A stretch of 64,000 nucleotides of DNA from Cryptomeria japonica (GCF_030272615.1 NC_081410.1:506687942-506751941); one strand, 5' to 3'; positions 9,520-22,249 are shown, counted from the first letter of the stretch. A program made the numbers and translations. Notes: generated from the letters alone by a model not told the origin.

Positions 9520-10924
9520 ATTCTTGATCTCCCTTGATTTTTGTAGAATTTGTTATGACCATAAATAAAAGTTGCCTGAAAGCTCTTGGCAAGGTTGATG
9601 CCTATTTAAGTAATTGTAATGGTTTGCAAGTGAATCGAGATATCCTACAAATATTATTGAGAGGGAAGTCAATCATCGTTACCAATTTATATATTAGTTA
9701 TCCATGATGAACTTATATGTTATAGCTATCTCCAATTCTTGAGTTCTATAAACAATAGCCTATAGTATTTGTTTATAGGTATATTTGAGTTATCAGCAAC
9801 AAGTTTAGAATTAGTTGTAGAGATGACAATAAAGACTAAAAAAATAATAAGAATGTGACCATCTTCATTGGGTTTTCATCCTGAATCGATCAATTTTTTT
9901 TATTAGTGTTAGGATTGATTTTACCAAGAAATGGAAATTGTCCAATTGATATAGTTGAATATTAATTGAAATAGTTCCTAACTATTTTAATGGTGTTAAA
10001 GAATACCCTATAAAAATGTACATTTTGTGTCAAAGCTTGATATAATAATTGATTAATTGAAATGTCTTAACATCCTTAAATATAAACTTGTAAATCATAT
10101 TAAATTTTTAAATGATTCAATAAATTTACTTCTTCAACTTATAAGTTGCTTTCATGGAAAGGATGTCAAGCCTTAAATGGTAATATATAACCACCTTTTA
10201 AAAAATTATTACAAACTCTTATCTTTTCAAGAATTGTTTTAGCTACCTCAAAGTTGTCTTTCCCAACAGTAGACAAATTTTGGGAGAACTGTTGCATTCA
10301 TTTAATAGATAACAAAAAAAGTGTTTTAGTATGAAATAAAACAATTAAAAAATGATCCTATAGAAATTGTTCAAAATTGATTATTAGTAGTCTTTATGTA
10401 ATATTTATGAGTCTTTAATGGGTGATTGAGAAACTGCTTGCTTATCTATGGTTTGAACACCAAAATCACTACAATTCCATGTATGGCAAGTGACTTACCT
10501 CAAGGTTCTTTAAATATAATGTAAATTGAAAACTAAACTTGTACCATAACAGAATTGTTTTTATAGGAGATGACTCAAAAATAATCTCCCATAGTTGTTA
10601 ATTCGATCTATTCACACTAACCTAAAAGTGGATCTAAAAATATAAATTTTTTAGACTTTATTCTATTGTACCTTATACACATAAGATATAAGAAACCTAA
10701 ATTTTTATTAAATGAAATTATCGAAATATTTACTTTTAAGTGCAAGCCGATTATTCTAGAGTGAGAGATGTTGAAGGTGACAAAGACAAGTAGTAGATAG
10801 AGGTATTGAGGGAGGCAAAAAGATAGATAAAGAAGTGTTACTAGATTATAAATAAATTTTGTTCTTAATTAATTAAATAGAAGTGTTACCAAATAAATTA
10901 AGCATTATGTACTATTTTTATTAG
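9520..10924. other. AT-rich intergenic sequence
   Basis: No gene or recognisable element found. The last part (from about 10840) has AGTGTTAC and TAAATAAATT motifs similar to the degenerate repeat at 14270-14960. Confidence 0.5.
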
Positions 10925-12375
10925 GGGAAAACCAAATTTTGGGTGGACTGGAAACCCCTTACAACAAGTTTTGAAGGGACCCAAAACCCTCTGAAATTAG
11001 AAAAGAATTCAGAATCCATAAAAAAAATGATGCAAAAAGTTACAAAAAAAGACCAAGAGAAACTCACCAGCAACCAAACATCATCAAGGCATCAAAGAAC
11101 AAGAAAAGGCCACCCAAAAAAACTAAGCTATCAAATAGGAGATACTGGTCATACAAGAGATCCAAGTATTTTTACAAGCCCCCTTAACCTAGACATTAGA
11201 TTTTAGAAAGGATCCCAAAACCTTAACAACCAGATTCATGAGGAAAAACAATAAAGAACTAACTAGCACTAACTAAGTCTCCTAAGAATTTGCATGCAAA
11301 ACAAGAATTTGGGGGTTTTGAAAGGCACCCCTAACCTTCAGATTAGGTTTTGACATGGCCCTCAAAACCATCAAGATGAAACCAACAAAGCCTCTCTAAC
11401 TGAATATTAGCATCCCTCCAGCAATACCCCTCTCCACCTCAAGAGGAGTAGAAGAAAGAATGACTAGCAATAGGAAGAGCAGAAAACAATTCAACCCCTC
11501 AACACATAGTGCAACAACCAACCCCTTCCACCTAGCAAGACACCACCTCCATAGCAATAGGCACCACCTCCATAGCAATAGACACCACCTCCATAGCAAT
11601 AGACACCACCTCAATACTAATAGTGAAAGAGGAAGAGGGAAGCAAAATGAGCCAACTCACATCATGGCCACAAGTGAAAACTCCACCTCAAAAGGAGCCA
11701 AACAGGGGAGAACCCAGCTAAGAACAACATTTGCCCATTTGTGAAGAAAAAACAAAAAGCATCGGGAAACCTCAAGAGAACAAAACCCTAACCAAAAATA
11801 AACCATGGTCATCTTAGGCCATTGAAAGCTACCAACAATTCTCTGCCCACTGAGAAGAACAAAGCCACTGAGAGCCCAAACACGAACAAAACTATTTGAC
11901 AAAAGAAGAGAAAAAACCCCCTAGGAGGCAAAGACTACAAAACCCACAACAAGGTTCCTTAGAGCCAAGAATCCCACAACAAAGGAGTAAACTAGCACCA
12001 AACCAGACCCCCAAACATGCAAAACTCCAAACACATCAAAGCACAAAGACCAAGTACCAACCCCAATATATGAAGAGAAATAGTCATAAAAGAAAGAAAT
12101 AGATAATGCACAACTGTTCCTAGATCCTTTCTGAAGATCAAAGAATAGGTGTTGCAGATAGCTCCATCCCACCCCACACAAGAGAAATACAAAAAAAGAA
12201 CAAGGGCACAACAAAGACAACCACCAAAGAGCATAGAAACCTGGTGCAACCAACATCCTACCCACCATCTCCATCCTTGCCATCCCCTTTCAACTCCTCT
12301 ACACCAACACCTCCAACCCCTCCAGCCGAAACCATAGTAGAACACCCACTCCCGCTCTCCATCTTGCATCAATCT
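10925..12375 (-). mobile_element. LINE-like or other retroelement fragment (unclassified)
   Basis: This stretch has a base composition unlike its flanks and reads as a G- and T-rich sense strand on the minus strand. Its minus-strand end carries GGGTTTTGGGTCCC and CAAAACTTG, similar to GGGTTTTGGGTCCTCC and CAAAACTTTC at the plus-strand end of 12485-14269. Other short blocks (for example around CAAATGGGCAAATGTT) also have counterparts there. The two look like inverted members of one family. No domain can be named, and no convincing target duplication was found. Confidence 0.35.
11539..11622. repeat. 21-bp minisatellite, four copies
   Basis: Units of the form GACACCACCTCCATAGCAATA repeat head to tail at 11539, 11560, 11581 and 11602, the last one diverged. 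Because 21 is divisible by three, both strands show short repetitive open frames, which I take as an artefact. Confidence 0.9.
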
Positions 12376-12484
12376 TAATTATTTATGCATTGTTGAAAGT
12401 GAATGCTTCTAAATTTTTTTAGTCAAACTTCAAGAACTAAATAAAATGAGTTCTACCAAATTGATAATATTATTTTTTTTAACA

Positions 12485-14269
12485 ATAACCCTAATCTTAG
12501 ATTTGAAATGTGCAAGAGTGGGAGCTAGGGAGGGGTGTTGGATGAGGATGAGGGTTTTATAGAAGAGGAGGAGGGTGAGGATGATGGCTATGTAGATTTA
12601 GATGGTATGGGTCATGTGGCTCATGAGATTATGTTCTCACTATTGGAAAGGTATTGGTATCACATATTTGGGAGAAGGCATTGCATTTGGTTTGGATCTT
12701 GAAGGGTTCTCCCTATTTTTCATTGCCTCTCTCTTCATCTTTGTGCTTGGTTTTGTCTTAGAGGACTATGTAATTTTCTTTCCTATGAGAGCTAAATTTG
12801 AGGTGGTTTTTTCTTTTTCTTTTTTTGGTAGTGTATGGCTTTGTGGGCTAGTTCTTTATTGGTGAGCGGTTTTTCTTTTTGGGAGCTAGTGAAGATCTAC
12901 TTCTTATTATTTTCTGCCTAGGCATTCTCTTGGTGGATGTGGCTAGTTTTGGTACCAGAGGTTGTGCTAAGTGTTTCATGTTGGTTAGTGTGGTCTTTTC
13001 CTTGCATTTGGTTGGTTCTATTGTGAGTGGGATAGTTGTGTTTATGTTCTTTGTTGAATATTGTTAATGTTGTGTCCTCCTTATTCTGGTCTTCCTAGGA
13101 AAATTATCCTTTGGTGTTGTTGGCTCACAACATGGTTTTCTCTATTGCATATCCTTCTATACCCATTTTTCTCTTTTGGTGAAGCTTCTAGCTTGGAGCC
13201 TTCTTTCCCCTTGTTTTATTGAATAATAAAAATTTGATGGTGAGGGGGTGTTTGGCTTGTGTGCTACCCTATTTTCCTAATGGATCTTAATTCTTTGTCG
13301 GTATTGATATTATTATCATGCACATTTCTTCTTAGTTTGTTGCTGCTAATTTTAAAGGTTACATTTTAGATTTCAGTGTTCCCTCTTTTTGGTTAAGGGA
13401 TGCTTCTTGTTTTGGGGTTTTTCTCATCTTTGGTGAAGCTTGGTGGTTTAAGGTTTTCTATTTTTTCAAGTGGGCTCATGTTTCTCTTCCTCTTGTCCAT
13501 GACCATGTGGCTTATATGGAGGTGGATTCTTCTCTTATAGAGGTGGGGAATATTATTATGTCTAAGGATTAGGTTTGTCTCTTTTTACTCCTTTCTTCTT
13601 CTTTTGTCATTCCTATTGAGGTGATAGCATCCTCTATGGGGATGGATATTTGCTTTGTGAAAGAGGTTAGAAGTTGCTTTATGAGGGATCTTCCTATCTT
13701 TGGTTGGTTAGATGTGGGGTTGGATCAATTGTGGTGCTTCTTCTTGTTGTTCTCTTCATATGCTATCTCTGTTAAGGTGGAGAGGGGATTTGTGGGAGCG
13801 GTTTGTGAATTCTATTTGCGGGCCTTTGTTGATTGTTGTAGCTTGGTTTTGCTAGCCATTTTAAAACCCAAAGTGAAGGTTTGGAGAGCCTATCAAAATA
13901 TTCTATTCCTCTTCATTCTTTTCGTTGTTTTTTGAGGTTCAATTTATTCTAGTTAGTATATTATGCATTATATTTAGGGAATTGGAAGTGAAGGTTATGA
14001 GAACCTTGCTAAATCCCATTGTTAAGGCTAAAGGAGACTAGAAAAACCCTTTTCTCATGATTTTCTAAGTAGTTTGGTTTGATTCCTTTGGCCTTCTTCC
14101 TTTTACAACCAGTTATTTAATGCTTTTATTCATCGAGGTTGTTTGTGTGTCGGTTGCTAGTTGCCTTTGTTGTATCTTGTTGCAACATCTCATTTATGGG
14201 TTTCGGTTCCCTACAAAAGACTAGGGTTTTGGGTCCTCCACAAAACTTTCTTATCCCTTAGTCAAAAAT
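12485..14269 (+). mobile_element. LINE-like insertion (unclassified)
   Basis: The insert has a different composition from its AT-rich flanks and ends in CTTATCCCTTAGTCAAAAATA, a poly-A-like tail. Candidate target duplications are AATATTATTTTTTTTAACA (12466-12484) and AATATTGATTTTTTAAAACA (14270-14289), imperfect. The plus strand has several short open frames of hydrophobic character but no RT or endonuclease motif that I recognise. It may be the 3' part of a LINE. Confidence 0.35.
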
Positions 14270-14960
14270 AATATTGATTTTTTAAAACAAGTGTTACCAG
14301 GAATATTAATTTAAAAAATAAATTTCACCAAATTTCAATTAAAATATTATTGTTCAAAATAACATTGATAATTATTTATTATTTTTAGTTTTTGAAAGTA
14401 ATTATTACTACTAATATTAATTTTTGGAAATGAACTTTAGTGCTAATATTGACATTTTTAAATGAGTGCAACTAAATTTCAATTAAACCATTCTTACGCA
14501 AAATAATAATATTTGGAAATTATTTATTTATTTAATTTTAGAAAGTTTGTAAATCAACGATACCAACAATATTAATGTTTGAAAATGAGTAGTATTAGAT
14601 TATAAATAAATATTGTTGTTAATGAGTAAAAGACAAGTGTTACTAATGAAGTTCAACATTATTCACTTTTAGTAATAAATAAATAATTTTTAATATTGAT
14701 AATTAATTGTTTATTATTGACATTGATAATTATTTTTTATTAATTATTGAAAGTGAATTCTATTAAATTTTATTGGTGAAACTTCAAAAAATAAATAAAT
14801 AAAATGAATGTTGCCAACAAATTTTTTTTTTTTAAATGAATGTTACCGAAAATATTAACTTTCAAAAATCAGTGTTACCAAACTTCAACTGAAGTTTCCT
14901 TGTTGAAAAAAATCTATTGATAAATATTTATTTAAATTTAGAAATGTTAAAAATAAATTC
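14270..14960. repeat. Degenerate AT-rich repeats
   Basis: Several diverged units share AGTGTTACCA, AATATTAAT, TTTCAATTAAA and TTATTTATTTAA(T)TTTTAG motifs in the same order, at roughly 150-250-bp spacing. Related sequence occurs at 10840-10924 and 12376-12484, so the two insertions above probably landed in one older array. Confidence 0.45.
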
Positions 14961-15914
14961 TAACTTTAACCATAACTTATATATAAAATATTAAATTATA
15001 TATTTATGCAAACATTTTTATTTGAATTTTAGTGACACTCTATTGTGGACCAAATTTATAATTTATAAAATCATTTGGCACTAAAAAATAAATGGCTATG
15101 AGCCAAACACATATCATGAACTATAAAATTCTTGTAATAGCGTTTGGACTCTTGACCAATTATTTTAACAATATTTAGTTTTAAATGAAATAAAATATAT
15201 GACACCATTTTTAGAACACAAAGTATTCAAAATTCACTAACTTGAAGATTATACACATTTGAGAGAATATCAAAGTAACAAGTTTTCTAAATCTTTCCTT
15301 GTAGAAAATAAGTTGGATTATAATAATCTCTTTAATAAAGAAATATTTTCTATAATATTTTTTTCTCCAATGGTCCCAGCTATAATTAATAATATAACAC
15401 CTATTTGTTGACTAGTCTAAGTGGCATGACATTTATGCTAATAGAATATTTCATAGATTTGATGAACAAGTTTGATGAATGGTTAAGAGATTAAGTGCGA
15501 ACCAAATGTTCAACCACATGGTAGAATATGAAAAAAAATCGGTAGCTATACAATGACTAAAGTGTCTACTTGATGTAAGATTTGTACATGCCTATTTTTA
15601 TGCCACTCCACCTCATTTGTACCCACATCCTCCCTTGTAATTTTGCTGATATTTTATTTATTGAATTGAATGCATAAGAAAATATTTTTTATTTGGAAAA
15701 TTGAATTTTATACTTATTGTTACCAATAGGAATAAAGAAAAGTGCCATTTATACAAAAATTTAAAATAAAAATTAAACTTAGACTATAGGTTTTTTGTTC
15801 AAATTTTTCAATTGTATCCACTAATTGGATAAACTAATTAAAAATTAGATTGAATAGGTGCAATACTATCCTATATTGACACAAACTAACAATATCAAAA
15901 ATTATATTTTAGTA
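14961..15914. other. AT-rich intergenic sequence
   Basis: I see no gene or recognisable element. Confidence 0.55.
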
Positions 15915-16172
15915 AGTAATAGTTATATCTAGAAAGTTTTAAAGGCAAGTTATTAGGTCTTTAAGTAAATGACATGTTGTCTTGAGTATGTATAAGTTTT
16001 TATTCTTTACATGAAATGTATAATTGAGTCTCTCTATATGTGTGTGTGTCTTTTTATCATTCTTGATATTACCTATTATTGTGATATTTAATTACAATTG
16101 CATGTGTAATCGACTAGATTTGGAGGACTTATTTTGATCCCTAGAGACTCCAAAAATTCCAATTAAAGGAGG
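15915..16172 (-). repeat. Dispersed repeat, inverted partner of 569-820
   Basis: The reverse complement aligns with 569-820 through CCTTTAATT, AATTAAATATCACAATAA, ATATCAAGAATGA, CAAGACAACATGTCATTTAC and TAATAACTTGCC. The similarity stops at about the same points in both copies. Confidence 0.7.
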
Positions 16173-17859
16173 CACTAGTGGGGTCATCTTCCATATTAGA
16201 CAAAGGATTGTCTTGTCCCCATTCAACCTTTTAAATCATAGATTGTAAGGCCATAATTAACACTACCACATATGTTAAAATCATATCAATCTCTTGTATT
16301 GTTCACCATGATAGTTCTTTATCCTCCATGTATCCATTAATTGAATTGGTTTTATTGTTGTGAGTCGTGACAAGAAAAAAAATCCTAAAATATAGGACCA
16401 TGGTTATGATGAAGTAGATGAAGAAGATACAACCTCATTTAAGGGAGAAAGTCAAGGATTTTGTACTATGAGAAAACCTATAAGTCTAAAATAAATAGAA
16501 ACCCATTGACCAACCCTCATAGTATACATGACCATGTTTTTTAAGGCTATATTTTGGTAGGACCAGGGTGTCTAACACACTTGTTGTTTTCCAAAATTCA
16601 TTGCAATTGCATCCATTGCTAGTGCTAGCATTGAAAATTTGAGTTTTAGTCTTGATTTTGTACTTGACCATTTTGTGTCAAGCTAAACTAAAAAATACCT
16701 TGTGAATCCTATATGAAGTAATCTTTTATCATTCAAATTTCTAATATTTTATGAGTGCCCAAATTATGATCAAGAAAGAATTCCAAACCTAAGCACATTG
16801 TGCAACACGTTACAGCAACTTGCATTCAAGTATTATACCATGATTGATTATGTTATGTTTACCATGTCATTGCATTAACACTTGGATTATTTTTCTAAAG
16901 AGTAGTGCATCGAGAAAATTATCAAATTCTTGAGGTACAATAATGTCAATTCAATATTTCAATTATGATTTATCTTTTGTCCTCCCTAAGGACAAGCTCC
17001 CTTTTTATAATTTACCATAGCTATTGTGGAGGTGGAAAAACTAACATAGGTTTTGCCTTAGGAAAGCCCCTTTACAAACAACCATTTTTCTTATTTTTTG
17101 TGTGTGGTGGTTCAGATATGGTACTAGAGGAGGCTACAATAGTGTAGAGATTGAGACAGAAAATTCTAGATTTTGAATAGGAAAAAATCTCAAGACTAGG
17201 GCACTCGACACCCATGTCCAACACTTTTCAACAATTTTTTGGGGGGGAAGGCTTATAGAAACTTTTGATTGCATTTCTATACTATTATGTTAGTTTGGGC
17301 ACCTTTAGGAATATAGTTCACTAGTCTGGCACTTTTAGCTCTAGATTACAGCCACAGGTTCCTCTTTGTTTCTCATTAGATTTGGTGTACTTGTTGGTTT
17401 TTAGTTTTGTATTTCGCTATTGTTTCTAAAAGATCATTTTTATTTCATTTAACCTATTTCATTTGCACATACTACACAATCTCACATCCATTGAAATAAG
17501 GGAACATAAATTTTAAGTCTTTATCTCTCATAGTAGGACTCTAGTTAAAACTATTTGTGTTGCCATTGATATGCAATGGTGGTTTCAGATCTTAGTTTGC
17601 ATCTGTGGGCCTAGGATCTCATTTTCACACATATCAAAACTATATTATCATTTCTTATTATTTATAAGATTCCATATCTTCATTAAAAAAAAAAAAATTG
17701 TCATAACCCTCTTTCTCCATTTTTGATAAAAACTTGCTACTACTATTGTTGTTATTATTATTATTATTATTATCATTTTGTGGTTTTGTTACAAATGATT
17801 TATTGAATAAGGTTGAAAAAGTTATTATAATAAAAGAGGATTAAATAGTGGGCACACAC
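16173..17859. other. AT-rich intergenic sequence with (TTA)n
   Basis: No gene found. A TTA microsatellite lies at about 17746-17775 and an A-tract near 17685-17697. Confidence 0.55.
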
Positions 17860-18560
17860 ATACACACTTGAAAATATAATTTGAATGTAAAATTATTTAA
17901 TTACTCAAATTCAATTGAGCACATGTCGTAGGAGAAATTGGAAGCTTCTAGAGGGAATCTTCAATTTCCATTTTCTTGCATGTAACTCCTCCATTAAGTG
18001 ATCAATCAATTTTGCATGAGGATAATTTAGGAAGAAGAGTCTTATTTTCAATTAACTCTCTTGATAGTGGAATTGAAGACTCTTTTCTATATAATGTATG
18101 CAAGCTTTTGAAAAGGGGAGTTTAATTGTTTTTGGATGGGAAGAAAATTTTCTCAAGTTTCTTGATAATAGTAATAGGATCTTTCTAGTAGTCACATTTA
18201 TTTTGTAGATTTGTTAAGTTACCCTTGAAGGATTCTCACCAAGTTGCAAGGAAGGATCTAACAAGGATAGCTAGAAAATTTGGAGAGGATTCTACATCAA
18301 GCTTAGATAATCCAGGTTCTCCTCTCTTCGCATTCTTTTATTTACATATGTAAAACTTTGTATTTTACAAAAGGAAATAGTTTTATTCCTCTCTCAGATT
18401 TTATTTCATATAAAAGATCTATGCTTGAGAAACCATCATCATAGTTTTTTTAGAAAGGTTAATCAAAGTAAGGTCTATTGTTTATATATATATATAATTT
18501 GTTCAAATATGAATATGCATATTTCCCTTTTAATTACTAAATATGTTTAGAAGGAAAGAA
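17860..18560 (+). mobile_element. Possible start of a long LTR or retroelement leader
   Basis: The stretch resembles an LTR promoter region: an AT-rich upstream part, then TTCTATATAATGTATGCAAG (TATA-like at about 18088-18096), then T- and G-rich transcribed-type sequence. No matching second LTR was found in the window, so the call rests on style alone. Confidence 0.25.
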
Positions 18561-18599
18561 AGAAAAACTGATTTTTACTTTTTGCTTTATTGGATTTTA

Positions 18600-19900
18600 A
18601 TCTTAAATAATCTATGAATAAAAATCTTTTCTTTCCAATAAAATTTCTCCCTTTGATGCTCTTGCAAAAACCTTGAAATGTTTATTTGGGCATAAATCTT
18701 TTATGGTTATTTATCATTTCTTTGTGAATGAATCATCTTGTACTTTTTATAATAATCTCCTAAGAAATTTAATTCTTCTATATACTTATTTCTCTGTGAA
18801 TGAATATTTTATACTGTGAATGAATATTTTATACTTATTTATTATTCCTCTGTGAATAAATTTATCTCTATGTGACCATTTTATTATTTTTTTGTGAATA
18901 AATTTATCTCTCTGTGAACATATATTTGTTCATCTATGTATATATTTTTCTTTCCCTGCAAATAAATTTTAATTTCCCTGTGGATTAAATTTTATTATTT
19001 CTCTATAAATGAATCTTTTATACTTATTTATTATTTCTTTGTGAATAAATTTCTCTCTCTATGTGAACATATATTTGTTCATCTATGTATAATTTATTGT
19101 TTCTCTGTGAAATAAATTCATTTCTCTACAAACATATATTTGTTCATCTGTGTAAAAAAAATAAAATAAAATCTTTCCCTGCAAATAAATTTTACTTTCC
19201 CTATGGATAAAATTTAATTATTTCTCTGTAAATGAATACTTTATGCTTTTTTTTTCTTTGTGAATAAATTTATCTCCCTGTGAACATAAATTTGTTCCTC
19301 TGTGTATAAATCTTTTAATACTTATTTATTTTTCTCTGTGAATAAATTTATCTCTCTCCGAACATATAATTGTTCATTCGTGTATAAATCTTTTCAGACT
19401 TATTTATTTTTCTCTATGAATAAATTTATCTCTCTCTAAACATATATTTGTTCATCTGTGTATAAATATTTTCAGACTAATTTATTTTTCTTTGTGAATA
19501 AACTTATCTCTCTCCGAACATATAATTGTTCATCTGTGTATAACTCTTTTGAGGCTTATTTATTTTTCTATGTGAATAAATTTATCTCTCTCCGAACATA
19601 TATTTGTTCATCTATGTATAAATCTTTTCAGACTTATTTATTTTTCTCTGTGAATAAATTTATCTCTCTCCGAACATATATTTGTTCATCTGTGTATAAA
19701 TCTTATTTTACTTATTTATCATTTCTCTGAATATTATATCTCTCTGTGAGGATAAAGTTGTTCATATGTGTATGCATCTGTGATAAATTTTATTCTCTAT
19801 TCATCTATTTTTTTAATTTTATCTGTGAATGCACCTATAGCAATTTTTTTTAACTCTTATCATCTATGTTGCACCTGTTAGTAAAATTTTATCTCTCTGA
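18600..19900. repeat. Minisatellite, 78-bp unit, with diverged edges
   Basis: The best-conserved units (about 19320-19710) are 78 bp and contain TTTCTCTGTGAATAAATTTA, TCTCTCTCCGAACATATATT and TGTTCATCTGTGTATAAATC in order. Toward 18600 and 19900 the units become irregular and shorter. An open frame at 19458-19730 on the plus strand encodes a 26-residue repeat only because 78 is divisible by three. No function is known to me. Confidence 0.85.
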
Positions 19901-19961
19901 AAATTTACAATTAAGATTTATTAAGCCCTTCTCTGAAGTTTTATTAAAACTTATATATCTA

Positions 19962-19981
19962 TGTGTGTGTGTGTGTGTGTG
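19962..19981. repeat. (TG)n microsatellite
   Basis: About 20 bp of TG dinucleotides followed by AT-rich sequence. Confidence 0.85.
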
Positions 19982-20084
19982 AATATATAAATATGTACAT
20001 ATAAAAATAAATATATTAATATCATTCAACTTTAGTCAAAAAGGGAATAAACCTTTTTTGGCATCTAACTCCTTGCATGTAGGT

Positions 20085-20118
20085 AGTGGGGAGGGGCCCA
20101 CGGGACCCCACTCCCCAC
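20085..20118. other. GC-rich hairpin-forming patch
   Basis: GTGGGGAG (20086-20093) and CTCCCCAC (20111-20118) form a perfect inverted repeat; AGTGGGG and CCCCACT nested in it give an alternative stem. The patch is strikingly GC-rich in an AT-rich region. Confidence 0.5.
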
Positions 20119-20748
20119 CTCCCTTAATCCTTATCAAGAAAGAATTACTAAATATGTTTTAGTTTATTTCTTTTATTTATCTATTTATTATTTGCTTTTT
20201 TTTTCTCTTAAAGAAAGAATTATTTAATGTAAATTTTGTTTTTTGTTTATTAGTGGAATGATAGATTTATTAATATGAAATCTTTTTTTTAATACTAATA
20301 TGAAATTTTTGATTTGCATTAATTTAAAACAATTTATTGGTAAGGGGTGGTTTATAATTAAAGTCTATTTTACAAATGGAGTTGATTAGTTTATGAACTA
20401 AATTTTAAAAATTTTAATTAAAGGGCCCAAAATTGAGAATTTACTTTTCCAAGTGATTGGGGCAAACTTTAGATGGAATAATTAATTGTGCTAAGGATAT
20501 CACAACCTTGCTGAAACAAATTGAGAGGATCTAAATTGTAGAATGTACTTGCAAATAAACTCATTGTTTAGACTCACCTAAATAGTTCCCTTTAGTTAAT
20601 TAGTTGGTTCATTTTATTTCAATTATTAATTTAAATGGATATAGTTAGCAAATTAAGTTAATTAATTGTTCAAGTTGTCCAAGGAACTTTTCTCTTCCAA
20701 GTAATCATGTTTAAAAAAAGAACTTTAATTTCCTATTCTTTATTTTTC

Positions 20749-20832
20749 ATGCAAATTATATTTAATATTACCATGCAAGTTACTTTATTATTATTATGCA
20801 AGTTACTCATTACTATTATCATGCAAGTTACA
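20749..20832. repeat. Short tandem motif ATGCAAGTTAC
   Basis: ATGCAAATTAT, then three ATGCAAGTTAC copies spaced about 25 bp apart with TTATTATTAT-type spacers. Confidence 0.6.
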
Positions 20833-21119
20833 CCTTTTACATATTTATTATCTGACTAGTTGCGTAAATGATGTTGCATGTCAGAAAACTAGATGATAGT
20901 TCTCTCCTTTGAACTTTGACCACTTAGTAGTAGTAGGTTGATACTTTCAAGTGATTCTCTTTCTTGATATATAGAAATAATTTCATGGGTTAATTTTCAA
21001 TTATTTAATTCTTGCAATAATGGTCTCGACTTCAACTACATTAGAGTAATGTTATTTTAATATTTTCAAGAGTATAATAGTTGAATTTCTTGATAGAAAA
21101 ATAAGCAAGAGGAGCTAGA

Positions 21120-21790
21120 AACAAAAAACCTTAGTAGCGTTCGGTATCTATGGTGCCTCTAGGTCACGCTTACGGGTAATGCCGTCGTGTTGAACTACTG
21201 CACTTAATACCTAAGAAAACTACAACAATGATGTCTGTGGCATCATCCCTATAAATCATTGGAGAGTAATAAGGGTCATATGGAAGTTAAAGTCCAAGGG
21301 GCGAGTAATTCCCCTTGGATTGATAACCTAAAAAGATAATTTTTAAATGAAGTTTACATCCGCTTAGTTTAACCTTAGGAAATCCCATTAGGGATTGGTT
21401 GCGTATGATTCAGATTTTATTTATCATAATATTTTTGAACAGATAATAAATGGGTCAAGGGTGATGCTTATGATAGGAAATAAGATCTAGTTGTTTTAGG
21501 CCACAAGCAATAGGCCACCTTGAGCCTTTGCTTAGAGCTACCATCATGGGTAGCAACCGCAAAGAAACTATCTGGGACATTGACCCTAGAAAGGGTTGTG
21601 TACCCACCAAAATAGTTTACAATAAACCATAGATTAGAAAATAGAACTACATACTTTACACCTTGATCCCGTGCCGAAACAGATATGTAGGCAGTCTGGG
21701 GATGGAGTTGTGCCTAGTACTTAGGCGTTCAGGGATGGGGTCTAGGATTTTGGTTAAGGCAAGTAGATGGATTGCAAAGTCTCATAATTG
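21120..21790 (+). mobile_element. LTR-retroelement-like sequence (gypsy-type LTR relic?)
   Basis: The segment has higher GC than its flanks. Around 21662-21700 it contains CTTGATCCCGTGCCGAAACA followed by GATATGTAGGCAGTCTGGGG. A phrase of this type, ending in a TA(C/T)GTAGGCAG core, is common near the end of many plant Ty3-gypsy LTRs. No paired LTR or pol domain is visible. With 17860-18560 and the repeats between, it could belong to a single long LTR. Confidence 0.3.
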
Positions 21791-22029
21791 AAGGATAAGG
21801 GAAATAAAGGAAAAATTAATTCAACGCATACTTAGAAGGAATCCCGTATGGATTCACTTGTCTTCCTGAGGCTTTAGGCCAAATTTTGAGGCAGAATTCA
21901 AGCTTGTATTATGATATTTTATTTTCTCCTAAGGACGATGACCTCAATGCACTCCTATTAGAAGAGTGTAGTACTTAGTGAGTGACTCAGGACCCGGATG
22001 GTCCCGATGAGTCTATGTCTTTGGCCAGA

Positions 22030-22200
22030 GCACCTCCTATCCCAAGTTGGATAGATGCCTACCCTGTTTGGGTAGATACCTATCCCGTATTGGATAGAGG
22101 AAACCTCTTGTCTCGTATGGACAAATACCTAAACCGTATGGTTAGATGCTCATCCCAGATGGATGAATGCCTAATCCAATTGGATAGATGCCTAGATTAT
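22030..22200 (+). repeat. 21-bp minisatellite coding a heptad pattern
   Basis: Imperfect units such as GGTTAGATGCTCATCCCAGAT and GGATGAATGCCTAATCCAATT repeat about seven times, one of them enlarged. In the plus-strand open frame 21982-22239 they give seven-residue units with a conserved D or R and Y/C positions (WIDAYPV, WVDTYPV, MDKYLNR, MDECLIQ). The frame is short, has no upstream support and lies in LTR-like DNA, so I call it a repeat rather than a gene. Confidence 0.7.
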
Positions 22201-22249
22201 GCGATTGAATCAAACACAAATGATTATTTAAATAAATAAATAAGAAATG

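Noticed and set aside
9520-10924. tRNA or structured RNA genes in intergenic DNA
   Set aside because: By eye I found no A- and B-box pair or cloverleaf here or elsewhere; only tRNA-complementary primer sites of LTR elements.
11396-11614. 72-codon minus-strand frame with WRWCLLL repeats
   Set aside because: Encoded by the 21-bp minisatellite.
19458-19730. 90-codon plus-strand frame with a 26-residue repeat
   Set aside because: The 78-bp minisatellite is divisible by three; no start context or transcript signal.
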